Source of the DNA: Psychroserpens sp. NJDZ02
GTDB taxonomy: Bacteria > Bacteroidota > Bacteroidia > Flavobacteriales > Flavobacteriaceae
Reading direction: 5' to 3'
Assembly (NCBI RefSeq): GCF_004843725.1
Contig: NZ_CP039451.1
Span: forward strand, 1,982,501 to 2,046,500
DNA length: 64,000 nucleotides
The position numbers were made by a program, and so were the translations under genes. This document shows, piece after piece, positions 34,497 to 42,642 of the stretch. Below the pieces are notes generated by a model. It worked only from the letters and a program-made list of their open reading frames with translations. It was not told where the DNA came from and did no database searches. The number at the start of each line of letters is the position of its first letter. The stretch's first letter is position 1.

Positions 34497-35630
34497 CTAT
34501 TTCTTAAAGGACCTGCCTTTCCATTTATACATTGAAAACATTGAGATAAATGCAACATAAACACTGAAAAAAGGATAGATAAAACAACTCCAAGTATAAT
34601 GTTTTAGTGTGCTTTCTTTGTCGAAAAATTGACTAGTTTTATAAAGTAATAAAAAGTCAACAGCAATTTTTATAAAAAATAGATAGGCAAAAGGTTTAAG
34701 TGCAAATAGTTTAAAGATTACTAAAACAAATCCTATAACAATACTTGCGTTTGCGACTAAAACTAAGACTCCAACAAGTTTGGCAAAAGTGTTGTTATAG
34801 TTGCTAGTTTTACTAGCCCAGCGTATGCGTTGAGATAGTAATGTTTTTAGTGTTTTTTGTGGTTTAGTAATTACAATAGCATGTTCGCTTTTTAAATATG
34901 TAACTGCTTTTTTATCGTGTTTCAGAGCTTTTTCCATTAAGAAAATATCGTCGCCACTAGCAATATTCGTGTTGCCTTCAAAGCCTTTTAAAGTTGTAAA
35001 TAAGTCTTTTTTGTAAGCTAAATTTGCGCCATTACATAAAAAAGGTTTGTTGATTCCAAAAGCACTAATGGTTGCGCCCATTAAGCTTAAAAAGTCTAAC
35101 GTTTGAAAAGCGTTTAAAAGACTAGAGTTTTCTTCGTAATCTACAGGTCCAGCAATCATTTCTGACTTGGTAGTCTCGATACAATTATCAAAAGTGTCTA
35201 ACCAATAATTTGGTACTACACAATCGGCATCTGTAGTAATGATCCATTGGTTTTTGGCTTGCTTTATAGCAGTAGTAATGGCATCTTTTTTTGGTGAAAT
35301 GGTATGTCTTTGATTAGTTATGATTTTGATGTCAACTGTATTAGTTTTGTTTTTAGATAATAGCCTTTTTATTATTTCGACTGAATCATCTTCAGAGTCG
35401 TCATCGACTAAAATAACCTCAAATAAACGCTCAGGATAATTCAATTTTAAAAGTGAGGTCAATAATTGCGGTAAATTTTCGGCTTCATTTCTAAATGGAA
35501 TAATAACTGTAAATGTAGTTTTGGGTGTGACATCTTGCAATCTAAAGGGTTTTACTTTGTCAAACCCAAGAATAAAAGTTCCTATTAAAAAAAGATACAG
35601 TATAATAATGATAACAAAAGTAATAACCAT
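34497..35630 (-). CDS. Family 2 glycosyltransferase, membrane-anchored
   Basis: This 377-residue protein has an N-terminal membrane helix (1-23), a GT2 domain with FTVIIPFRNEAENLPQLLTSLL, LVDDDSEDDSV, TTDADCVVP (DxD site) and QRIRWASKTSNY (the acceptor QxxRW motif), then two or three C-terminal spans. It should be processive or semi-processive, moving sugar onto a lipid or polysaccharide. It starts 5 bp after the membrane protein upstream, so the pair act together. Confidence 0.88.
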   Translation of the reverse strand: MVITFVIIIILYLFLIGTFILGFDKVKPFRLQDVTPKTTFTVIIPFRNEAENLPQLLTSLLKLNYPERLFEVILVDDDSEDDSVEIIKRLLSKNKTNTVDIKIITNQRHTISPKKDAITTAIKQAKNQWIITTDADCVVPNYWLDTFDNCIETTKSEMIAGPVDYEENSSLLNAFQTLDFLSLMGATISAFGINKPFLCNGANLAYKKDLFTTLKGFEGNTNIASGDDIFLMEKALKHDKKAVTYLKSEHAIVITKPQKTLKTLLSQRIRWASKTSNYNNTFAKLVGVLVLVANASIVIGFVLVIFKLFALKPFAYLFFIKIAVDFLLLYKTSQFFDKESTLKHYTWSCFIYPFFSVYVAFISMFSMYKWKGRSFKK

Positions 35631-35635
35631 TAGTT

Positions 35636-36598
35636 TTAGTTTTTTGGTAAATTAAAATTTAATACAAAATAACTTCCAATTATACTAGGGAGTGCAAAAT
35701 TTAACAACCACATCAAAAGCACGCAGCTTAAAACAGGTAGTTCTGTAATGCCTGCCAAGCCAAAAAGATATATGGCGATACTCCCTTTAATTACAATATC
35801 AAGAATTGAAATGGTTGGAATTATAGAAGCTAAAAAGTATAATGTTGTTATGATAGTCATCGCGTCCCAATAATGCAATGGTACGTTAAAAAGGGATAAG
35901 ATAAAGTAAAACTGAAACGAGAAAATAGCATAACGCAATAATGATAGGGATAGACCTATTATTAAATAATTAAGGCCTAAATCAGCTATAAAAGGACGTG
36001 TTTTTTTTATACAAAGGCCTTTGGTTTTATGTTTGGTTTGCTTTAAAACAAAGATGGAAAGGACTAAAAGAATTATAATTATAAGAACGGTCCTTGAAAT
36101 ATTAATATAGTTGATATTGATATTATAGGAGTTGTAATAGAAAAGAAAACCTATACTTCCCAATATTACAGTAATACCCATTTGCATTATGTTGCTAATT
36201 AGATTTACAAATAAAATGCGTTTTCTGTATGGTTTTGAGTAGTAAATAGCTTTAGCGCCATATTCGCCAATACGATTTGGTGTAAACAAGGACGCTGTTA
36301 GTGATCCTAAACTTTGTGCTAGGGCTTCTGAAAAGGAAAGGGTTTTAATTTTGGAAACTAAATAGCGCCATTTTGTGATTTCAAAAAACCAGTTGAATAT
36401 AGATAGACCAATTAAAATCAATACATTTTTTATAGATAGTAGATTGCTATCGTTTAAAAATTGCCAAAAGTCATTAAAATTTAAACCATCGTTATTAAGC
36501 AGTTTGTGATAAATAAAATAAAAAGCGCCAACAACTATACTTAATTTAATAAGTACAAAAAAGAATTGTTTAGTTTTGTCAGGCAAGCTTTTGTGCAT
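35636..36598 (-). CDS. Lysylphosphatidylglycerol synthase TM-region/AglD-like membrane protein
   Basis: This 320-residue protein has about eight hydrophobic helices and the family pattern SLGSLTASLFTPNRIGEYGAKAIYY near residue 100, found in UPF0104/AglD-like membrane proteins. No synthetase domain is attached. Such proteins often work with GT2 glycosyltransferases in lipid-linked sugar transfer; the GT2 gene follows with a 5-bp gap. Confidence 0.82.
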   Translation of the reverse strand: MHKSLPDKTKQFFFVLIKLSIVVGAFYFIYHKLLNNDGLNFNDFWQFLNDSNLLSIKNVLILIGLSIFNWFFEITKWRYLVSKIKTLSFSEALAQSLGSLTASLFTPNRIGEYGAKAIYYSKPYRKRILFVNLISNIMQMGITVILGSIGFLFYYNSYNININYINISRTVLIIIILLVLSIFVLKQTKHKTKGLCIKKTRPFIADLGLNYLIIGLSLSLLRYAIFSFQFYFILSLFNVPLHYWDAMTIITTLYFLASIIPTISILDIVIKGSIAIYLFGLAGITELPVLSCVLLMWLLNFALPSIIGSYFVLNFNLPKN

Positions 36599-36648
36599 AA
36601 TATAGGCGCCAATTTAGACGTTTGCAAATTAAACTAAATTATTACACA

Positions 36649-37278
36649 ATGTTATCTACTATCAAACACTATTGTATTATTCTAATGACTGTTTTAGCAG
36701 TAAGTACAGCTAGCGCACAATTAGAAACAAGTAAATGGAAAGCCTTAGTTTCTTTGGGTATTAATAGTCCGTCGCAAGGAGGGGTGGTTGCTCCCTTTGA
36801 AGCCAGTACTATTAACTTTCCGACAATTAATTTAGGGCTTCAACGTATGTTTACACCACAATTGGGTGCTAAATTAGATTTTGGTTATAATCGTTTTGCA
36901 AATGCAGATGATACACCAGAATTTAAAACTAATTATACCCGTATTAATTTACAGTTCGTATACGATGGGACTAGATTTTTTAGCTTTTTACCAATTGATA
37001 CAGGTGTTGTTTTTCATGCTGGTCCAGGCTATTCTATGATTAAACCTTTAGGAGATTACGGTAATAATAAAACCTCGTTTTTAAACGGAATGGCGGGATT
37101 AGAATTTCATTATGGGCTTAGTCGATCAGTTTCGGCTTTTTTTGATGCGTCCTATATTTATGGGTTTGGAAAAGATTTTGATCCAATTAGAGAAGGTTTC
37201 GGGTCGTTTAATGGAAATATGTTAACTGTAACTGTAGGTGTGTCAGTGTCGTTAAGTGGTTGTTATACTTGTAATTAA
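36649..37278 (+). CDS. Outer-membrane beta-barrel protein (porin family-like)
   Basis: This protein of about 209 residues has a signal peptide (MLSTIKHYCIILMTVLAVSTASAQ) and an eight-strand-like barrel (KWKALVSLGINSP, INLGLQRMFTPQLGAKLDFGYN, MAGLEFHYGLSRSVSAFFDASYIYGFG, LTVTVGVSVSLSGC). I choose ATG 36649, which gives a proper signal peptide; a TTG at 36622 would spoil it. Unusually it ends in CYTCN. ruvC starts directly after the stop. Confidence 0.75.
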   Translation: MLSTIKHYCIILMTVLAVSTASAQLETSKWKALVSLGINSPSQGGVVAPFEASTINFPTINLGLQRMFTPQLGAKLDFGYNRFANADDTPEFKTNYTRINLQFVYDGTRFFSFLPIDTGVVFHAGPGYSMIKPLGDYGNNKTSFLNGMAGLEFHYGLSRSVSAFFDASYIYGFGKDFDPIREGFGSFNGNMLTVTVGVSVSLSGCYTCN

Positions 37279-37833
37279 ATGAGCAAAGAGCAAATTATAT
37301 TAGGAATCGATCCGGGGACAACGATTATGGGGTTTGGTTTGATAAAGGTGGTCAATAAAAAAATGAGTTTATTGCAGTTGAATGAATTAGACTTAAAAAA
37401 ATATGATGATCATTATCTAAAACTGAAACTTATTTTTGAACGTACCATTGAGTTGATTGAAACATATCATCCAGATGAGATTGCTATTGAAGCGCCCTTC
37501 TTTGGGAAAAATGTACAAAGTATGCTTAAGTTAGGTCGGGCACAAGGTGTGGCTATGGCGGCTGGGTTGTCGCGAGAAGTTCCGATTACTGAGTATGCAC
37601 CCAAAAAAATTAAAATGGCCATTACAGGAAGCGGAAACGCGAGTAAAGAACAGGTTGCAAAAATGTTGCAAAGCATGTTAGGAATTAAAACCTTACCAAA
37701 AAATCTAGATTCAATGGATGGACTTGGAGCAGCTGTGTGTCATTTTTATAATCAAGGTCGTGTAGAGATAGGAAAGAGTTATTCTGGTTGGGCAAGTTTT
37801 GTTAAACAGAATGAAAAACGAGTTAAAAAGTAA
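37279..37833 (+). CDS. ruvC: Crossover junction endodeoxyribonuclease RuvC
   Basis: This 184-residue Holliday-junction resolvase has ILGIDPGTTIMGFG (catalytic D11), DEIAIEAPFFGKN (catalytic Glu), GRAQGVAMAAG and the C-terminal acidic pair in DSMDGLGAAVCHF. It cuts four-way junctions with RuvAB. The ATG abuts the stop of the barrel protein, a chance-looking but common flavobacterial arrangement. Confidence 0.95.
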   Translation: MSKEQIILGIDPGTTIMGFGLIKVVNKKMSLLQLNELDLKKYDDHYLKLKLIFERTIELIETYHPDEIAIEAPFFGKNVQSMLKLGRAQGVAMAAGLSREVPITEYAPKKIKMAITGSGNASKEQVAKMLQSMLGIKTLPKNLDSMDGLGAAVCHFYNQGRVEIGKSYSGWASFVKQNEKRVKK

Positions 37834-37902
37834 TTCTGTCATTTCTGTTTGGTCAGAGAACTATTTTAAAAGTAATCACTTAAGGATAACCGATAATTAA
37901 AA

Positions 37903-39078
37903 ATGTCAGGAATATACATACATATACCATTTTGCAAGCAAGCATGTCATTATTGCGATTTTCATTTTTCGACATCAATGAAAAAGAAAGATCAGCTTAT
38001 TTTCGCTTTAGCGAAAGAAATGGAATTACGTAAAGACGAGTTTAAAAATACAACAGTAGAGACGATCTATTTTGGAGGAGGAACACCAAGTGTGTTGTCT
38101 GCAGACGAATTGCAATATTTGATTGATAGTGTCTATTTAAACTATAAAGTCATAGATAACCCTGAAATTACTTTAGAGGCTAATCCTGACGACTTAATTA
38201 TAGATGCTGATGTCGCACTGAGCGCAGTTGAAGTGCAATCCTTGTATCAGTCAAAATTTGAAGACTTAAAAAAGACAGGGATTAATAGGCTTAGTATTGG
38301 TGTGCAGTCCTTTCATGAAAAGGATTTAAAACTCATGAATCGTGCGCATAATGCAGAGGAAGCTAAACGTTGTTTACAGTTTGCGACACAATATTTTGAT
38401 AATATAAGTTTAGATTTAATCTATGGGATTCCAAATAGTACAAATGCAGAATGGTTAGAAAATATCCAAACAGCACTAAGTTTTGGAGTGCCACATATTT
38501 CTAGTTATGCTTTAACGGTCGAGCCTAAAACAGCGTTAGCTAGTTTTATAGCAAAGGGAGTTATTGACAATGTGGATGACGATTTGGCGCATGACCAATT
38601 TCATATTTTAATAGAAGCGCTTAATCTAGCGGGTTTTGACCATTACGAGCTGTCTAATTTTGGTAAAAAAGGCTTTTACAGTAAAAATAATAGTGCGTAT
38701 TGGTTAGGTAAACCCTATTTGGGAATTGGTCCTTCTGCGCATAGTTTTAATGGAGAAGAACGCGCGTGGAATGTAAAAAACAATTCGATTTACATTAATA
38801 AGATTACCCAAAATGAACAACCTTTGGAGATTGAAACTCTAACCTTAAATGACAAGTATAATGAGTTTGTTATGACGGGATTGCGTACTATTTGGGGAGT
38901 GTCTCTAAATAAAATAGAAAAACAGTTTGGGAAACCCTTTTTGGAATACTTGTTGCAACAAGCTAATCAGTATATAGATAAACAAATGTTGTATATTGAG
39001 GATGACAACTTAAAAACAACTAAATCTGGTAAGTTTCTTAGTGACGGGATTGCTTCCGATTTATTTATGCTGAATTAA
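37903..39078 (+). CDS. hemW: HemW-like radical SAM heme chaperone, with an in-frame repeat-like insertion
   Basis: This 391-residue radical SAM protein has the 4Fe-4S ligands C11-x3-C15-x2-C18 (CKQACHYC), YFGGGTPS, LEANPDDL and INRLSIGVQSF, then the C-terminal HemN-like domain. HemW inserts heme into apo-proteins. Between NPDDL and INRLSIG there are about 28 residues, where the family normally has about 13. The extra DNA includes CTGAGCGCAGTTGAAG (38218-38233), one base from the intergenic repeat at 14252. A second palindrome TTTCGCTTTAGCGAAA (38001-38016) encodes FALAK. Confidence 0.92.
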   Translation: MSGIYIHIPFCKQACHYCDFHFSTSMKKKDQLIFALAKEMELRKDEFKNTTVETIYFGGGTPSVLSADELQYLIDSVYLNYKVIDNPEITLEANPDDLIIDADVALSAVEVQSLYQSKFEDLKKTGINRLSIGVQSFHEKDLKLMNRAHNAEEAKRCLQFATQYFDNISLDLIYGIPNSTNAEWLENIQTALSFGVPHISSYALTVEPKTALASFIAKGVIDNVDDDLAHDQFHILIEALNLAGFDHYELSNFGKKGFYSKNNSAYWLGKPYLGIGPSAHSFNGEERAWNVKNNSIYINKITQNEQPLEIETLTLNDKYNEFVMTGLRTIWGVSLNKIEKQFGKPFLEYLLQQANQYIDKQMLYIEDDNLKTTKSGKFLSDGIASDLFMLN

Positions 39079-39162
39079 TTTCAGTATCTTAGAATTAATT
39101 TGTATTATTTATTTTAGACTTATAACTAACCTTAAAAAGTAACTGAAACAAGTTCCGCTTTA

Positions 39163-39912
39163 ATGATTTCTACAATAACAATAAACACTAAAAAATACAC
39201 AGTAAATTTAGCACAGCCCTTAGATATTTCTATGCCACTTCGTGCGTCAAAAAGTAATGTAAATGCATGGTATGTTGATGCGCCTACAATAGAGCCTGTT
39301 AAACTTAACGATTGGACAGCAAGTGTAAAAGAAGGTGCTTCAATTAATTTTAATAATATTCAGTTTAACCCACATGCTCATGGGACACATACAGAGTGTG
39401 TTGGACATATTACAGAGCAGTTTTATAGTGTCAACAAATGTTTAAAACAGTTTTTCTTTTTAGCAGAAGTTGTTTCTGTGGCGCCAGAGCAAGTTGGTGA
39501 GGATCAAGTGATCTCAAAAGCTCAATTGCAATATCTTTTAAAGCAGCGTAAACCACAAGCATTGATTATTAGAACAATGCCAAATACTAAAGCAAAAAAA
39601 TCTAGACAATATTCTAATACTAATTGGCCTTATTTAACCGAAGAAGCCGCTGTTTTTATTAGAAAAATTGGCGTAAAACATTTATTGATCGATTTGCCAA
39701 GTGTAGATAAAGAGAAAGATGAAGGTAGGCTTGCAGCACATAAGGCTTTTTGGGATGTGGATGGTGTTATTAGAAAAGAGGCTACTATTACAGAGTTTAT
39801 TTATGTTGCTAATAAAATTGATGATGGGAAGTATATTTTAAACCTTCAAATTGCGCCAATTGAAAACGATGCAACACCAAGTAAGCCCATTTTATACAAA
39901 ATAGAAAAATAG
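39163..39912 (+). CDS. Cyclase/kynurenine formamidase family hydrolase
   Basis: This 249-residue metal-dependent hydrolase has the family motif HxGTHxD in modified form: H71-A-H73-G-T-H76-T-E78-C-V-G-H82, with Glu in place of Asp. Later LIIRTMPN, NWPYLTEEAAVFIRKIGVKHLLIDLPSVD and EGRLAAHKAFW fit the fold. True kynurenine formamidases are shorter, so the substrate is open. The next gene starts at the base after its stop. Confidence 0.82.
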   Translation: MISTITINTKKYTVNLAQPLDISMPLRASKSNVNAWYVDAPTIEPVKLNDWTASVKEGASINFNNIQFNPHAHGTHTECVGHITEQFYSVNKCLKQFFFLAEVVSVAPEQVGEDQVISKAQLQYLLKQRKPQALIIRTMPNTKAKKSRQYSNTNWPYLTEEAAVFIRKIGVKHLLIDLPSVDKEKDEGRLAAHKAFWDVDGVIRKEATITEFIYVANKIDDGKYILNLQIAPIENDATPSKPILYKIEK

Positions 39913-40521
39913 ATGGAAACATTTTTTACATTAATTATAGGCGGTATCGTTGGGTTAGGTATTTATACGTTATACAATCACTTACAATCTAAAAAGAAAG
40001 TGACTGCGCAATCCGTTATATTATTAGACAAGATAAAAAAGGTATGCAAGTTTATTACTGTAGAGGGTGATTTTGCTGAGATATACCATTATGAAGATGT
40101 TAAAGAACGGTTTTTAAAACTTGTATCAAGTAAGAAAAAAGCATTAGTTGTTATTAACGCAAAGGCTTATGTTGGATACGATTTTGATAAAATAGAATTA
40201 ACATCTAATCATAAAAAGAAGATAGTTACTATTAGTCATTTTCCTCAACCAGAAATTTTATCCATAGAGACTAATATTAATTATTACGATAAAAAAGATG
40301 GCTACTTTAATAGGTTTGAAGCTACCGATTTGACTAATTTAAGCGAAGAAGCTAAACAGCACATTAGAGATAAGGTGCCTGAAAGCGGTTTGTATAATGT
40401 AGCCCGAAAGGAGGCGTTGGAGTCTTTGCTTCTGGTAGAAAATATTGTGGAAACCATAGGCTGGAAATTAGATTATAGTGCCTTGATACTAAAATCTAAT
40501 GAAAAGTTGAAATTAAAATAA
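39913..40521 (+). CDS. DUF4230 membrane-anchored protein
   Basis: This 202-residue protein has one N-terminal membrane span (residues 4-20) and a soluble domain with the DUF4230 pattern: KVCKFITVEGDFAEIYHYED, KKALVVINAKAYVGYDFDKIELTS and FPQPEILSIETNINYYD. Its orientation is probably periplasmic. It is coupled to the cyclase gene by adjacency. The function is unknown. Confidence 0.85.
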   Translation: METFFTLIIGGIVGLGIYTLYNHLQSKKKVTAQSVILLDKIKKVCKFITVEGDFAEIYHYEDVKERFLKLVSSKKKALVVINAKAYVGYDFDKIELTSNHKKKIVTISHFPQPEILSIETNINYYDKKDGYFNRFEATDLTNLSEEAKQHIRDKVPESGLYNVARKEALESLLLVENIVETIGWKLDYSALILKSNEKLKLK

Positions 40522-40638
40522 CAGTAATTTGTCGATAATTTTTGCTTTTAATCTGTTTGTGATCTTTTTTATACTTATCTTTATTGAGACCTATTTTTGT
40601 TTTAATACATTAATTTTCAATAATTTAAACTCCAGATT

Positions 40639-40776
40639 ATGAATAAGTTTTTACAATACATCAACGAGACCTTAATTAGTTTAGATATTCCAGTTTTAAT
40701 CAATTTGGAGAGTAAAGGAGCTAACAAAGGGCTAAAAAAAACGTCTTTTAAATCCAAATCAATTGAGCAAAAATAA
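40639..40776 (+). CDS. Small hypothetical protein (45 residues)
   Basis: The ATG at 40639 opens MNKFLQYINETLISLDIPV and runs to a stop at 40776; the C-terminal half is lysine/serine-rich (KKTSFKSKSIEQK). TATTTTTG at 40592-40599 is a good -7 box, and the MmcQ-like gene starts 18 bp after it. No signal peptide or known family is visible. It may instead be a leader of the next gene. Confidence 0.4.
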   Translation: MNKFLQYINETLISLDIPVLINLESKGANKGLKKTSFKSKSIEQK

Positions 40777-40794
40777 ATCTTATCTTGTTTTATA

Positions 40795-41160
40795 ATGGAT
40801 ATAGAACAACTTAGAGGTTACTGTTTAAATAAACCAAGAGCGACAGAAGATTTTCCTTTTGATGCTAATACGTTAGTGTTTAAAATTTCAGGTAAAATGT
40901 TTGCTTTAGTACCTTTAGAGAAATGGGATAATGGGTTAGCATCTATAAACTTAAAATGTGATCCTGAGTATGCTATAAAACTTCGTGAAGCACATGAGAG
41001 TATCGAGCCTGGTTGGCATATGAGTAAAAAACATTGGAACACGTTGTATATTTATAAAAACGGGCTATCACCAAAACTTATTTCTGAGTTAATTGACCAT
41101 TCTTATGATATGGTTGTAAAAGGAATGACTAAAAAAATGCGCTTAGATTTAAAGCTGTAA
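40795..41160 (+). CDS. MmcQ/YjbR family DNA-binding-like protein
   Basis: This 121-residue protein has the YjbR fold: N-terminal LRGYCLNKPRATEDFPFDANTLVFKISGKMFALV, then SINLKCDPEYAIKLREAHESIEPGWHMSKKHWNTLYI and SYDMVVKGMTKKMR. The family is double-wing-like and assumed to bind nucleic acid; the role is unproven. The length and all conserved blocks are normal. Confidence 0.9.
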   Translation: MDIEQLRGYCLNKPRATEDFPFDANTLVFKISGKMFALVPLEKWDNGLASINLKCDPEYAIKLREAHESIEPGWHMSKKHWNTLYIYKNGLSPKLISELIDHSYDMVVKGMTKKMRLDLKL

Positions 41161-41166
41161 AAGGTT

Positions 41167-41254
41167 GTTAGTCGATACTAAACAGTGATTAAGCGTTAGT
41201 AACTGTGTAATTAAAGAATAGTACTTCTATAGATTAGGGATAAAATTATTTTTG
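41167..41254 (+). promoter_or_regulatory. Phased-repeat promoter F (upstream of 41275)
   Basis: Three sites 21 bp apart, GTTAGTCGAT (41167), ATTAAGCGTT (41188) and the weak AATTAAAGAA (41209), precede the -7 box TATTTTTG (41247-41254) by 80, 59 and 38 bp. The offsets equal those of promoter A, and no TTTG lies at the usual -33 spacing. This is the weakest of the six members. Confidence 0.5.
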
Positions 41255-41274
41255 AAGAATAAATACCTCAAAAT

Positions 41275-41556
41275 ATGATAATCCCTCAAGTTCAAACACT
41301 ATTAAAAGTGTTTAATCAAAAACACGAAGCTAGTCCTTGTCTTAATGTAGCTAGCTTAAAATCAGACTTAAAATTAAATAGTTGTAAATTGTTGCATTCC
41401 AGTTTAAAACAACTTGAGTTTATTTCTTTTTTAGAAGTTCATTTAAATAAAAAAGATTTAAATGAATATCCATTAAATTTTTTATTAGAGTTAGATAAGG
41501 TTAAGCGCCATGCGAGGAATAACGCTATAAAATCGATAACATATTATAAAAGTTAA
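41275..41556 (+). CDS. Hypothetical 93-residue protein next to the H-NOX operon
   Basis: The soluble protein (MIIPQVQTLLKVFNQKHEAS) continues with SLKSDLKLNSCKLLHSSLKQLEFISFLEVHLNKKD, which could be a small winged-helix or helical domain, and a basic end (KVKRHARNNAIKSITYYKS). I do not recognise a family. It has its own member of the phased-repeat promoter set and lies just upstream of the signalling operon, so it is probably co-regulated with it. Confidence 0.6.
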   Translation: MIIPQVQTLLKVFNQKHEASPCLNVASLKSDLKLNSCKLLHSSLKQLEFISFLEVHLNKKDLNEYPLNFLLELDKVKRHARNNAIKSITYYKS

Positions 41557-41570
41557 AATACTCAATTTCC

Positions 41571-41658
41571 ATTCGTCGACACTTAAAGGTTATTCAGCAT
41601 TACTAAAACAGGTATAAGCGAAATTTATATTTTACAACGGAGATTAGTATTAGTTTTG
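41571..41658 (+). promoter_or_regulatory. Phased-repeat promoter A (upstream of the H-NOX operon)
   Basis: ATTCGTCGAC (41571-41580), ATTCAGCATT (41592) and TATAAGCGAA (41613) are spaced exactly 21 bp and lie 80, 59 and 38 bp before the -7 box TAGTTTTG (41651-41658). The first site is identical over 10 bp to those in promoters B and C. A site set upstream of the operon that encodes the LytTR regulator suggests autoregulation. Confidence 0.7.
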
Positions 41659-41686
41659 TAATATATTAAATTAAAACACCCTCGGA

Positions 41687-42100
41687 ATGTCAAAAACACT
41701 TAAAATTCTTCTTATTGAAGATGATATGATTGAAAAAATGAAGTTGAATAGAACAACTTCAGCTTTACAATTAAATCACCATATTATTGAAGCCAATAAC
41801 GGAGAAGAAGCATTAGAGCTTTTAGAAAATAAAGATAATTTACCAGATATAATTTTACTTGATTTAAATATGCCGAAAATTAACGGTATAGAGTTTTTAG
41901 GTATTCTAAAAAAGGACCCTGTTCTTAAATATATTCCTACAATTATACTAACGACGTCTAACAATCAAAAAGATTTATTAGAATGTTATAAAATTGGTGT
42001 TGCAGGATATGTTATTAAACCATTAAAATATGAAGATTATGTTAGTAAAATTGAAAAATTATTAGCATATTGGAGTATTAATGAGTTAATTGTAGTTTAA
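41687..42100 (+). CDS. Stand-alone receiver (CheY/Rcp1-like) response regulator
   Basis: This 137-residue protein is a single receiver domain: acidic EDD (11-13), phosphoacceptor D59 in IILLDLNMPKINGIEFL, TTS and the K in GYVIKPLKYEDY. There is no output domain. It is the first gene of the seven-gene signalling operon and probably receives phosphate from one of the two kinases, either as a phosphorelay intermediate passing to the Hpt protein or as a phosphate sink. H-NOX starts 2 bp after its stop. Confidence 0.93.
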   Translation: MSKTLKILLIEDDMIEKMKLNRTTSALQLNHHIIEANNGEEALELLENKDNLPDIILLDLNMPKINGIEFLGILKKDPVLKYIPTIILTTSNNQKDLLECYKIGVAGYVIKPLKYEDYVSKIEKLLAYWSINELIVV

Positions 42101-42102
42101 GA

Positions 42103-42642
42103 ATGAAAGGAATTGTTTTTACAGAATTTTTAGAGTTAGTAGAAGAAAAATTTGGATTAGAGATGGTGGATAACATTATTTTAAGCTCTGATTTAGAATC
42201 TGAAGGCGCTTATACCGCTGTAGGAACTTATAGTTTTTCTGAAATGTTACAACTCCTTCAGCATTTAAGTGCTAATACAGGTATATCTATAGATAACCTT
42301 TTGTTGGTTTATGCCGAGCATTTTTTTAGTGTGATAGAAAAAAGTTATCCTGGATTATTGGCAACATATAAAGATCCAATTGAGATGATTTCATCCATTG
42401 AAAACCATATACACGTTGAGGTCAGAAAAATTTATCCAGATGCAGAATTACCTACGTTTGTAGTTGAGGAAAAATCCGAAAACGATTTAACCGTTATTTA
42501 TAAGTCAAGTAGGGCTATGCATCATTTTGGTTTAGGGTTAATGAACAAGACGTTTGAGCATTTTAATGCAACAGCTACAATAGAATTGCAAAAAATAAAA
42601 GAAGACGGAACGGAAGTTAGATTTGTTATTCATAAAAACTAA
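42103..42642 (+). CDS. H-NOX heme nitric-oxide/oxygen-binding protein
   Basis: This 179-residue protein is a complete H-NOX domain: MKGIVFTEFLELVEEKFGLEMVD at the N-terminus, proximal heme ligand H104 in NHIHVEVRKIYPDAELP, and the porphyrin-binding Y133-x-S135-x-R137 motif (VIYKSSRAM). No fused output domain is present, as in stand-alone bacterial NO sensors that act on a kinase encoded next door. Its stop overlaps the start of the PAS kinase (TAATG), so the two are made together. I see no distal-pocket Tyr signature that I could use to argue for O2 binding. Confidence 0.94.
   Translation: MKGIVFTEFLELVEEKFGLEMVDNIILSSDLESEGAYTAVGTYSFSEMLQLLQHLSANTGISIDNLLLVYAEHFFSVIEKSYPGLLATYKDPIEMISSIENHIHVEVRKIYPDAELPTFVVEEKSENDLTVIYKSSRAMHHFGLGLMNKTFEHFNATATIELQKIKEDGTEVRFVIHKN

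Noticed and set aside
40527..40599. ATTTGTCGAT at 40527 upstream of a -7 box, resembling the phased sites
   Set aside because: The spacing to the -7 box is 65 bp and the second site is 20 bp away, so it does not fit the offsets shared by the six promoters.
42103..42642. H-NOX domain as an O2 sensor
   Set aside because: I find no distal-pocket Tyr pattern that would support O2 binding; the stand-alone form beside a kinase fits NO sensing better.
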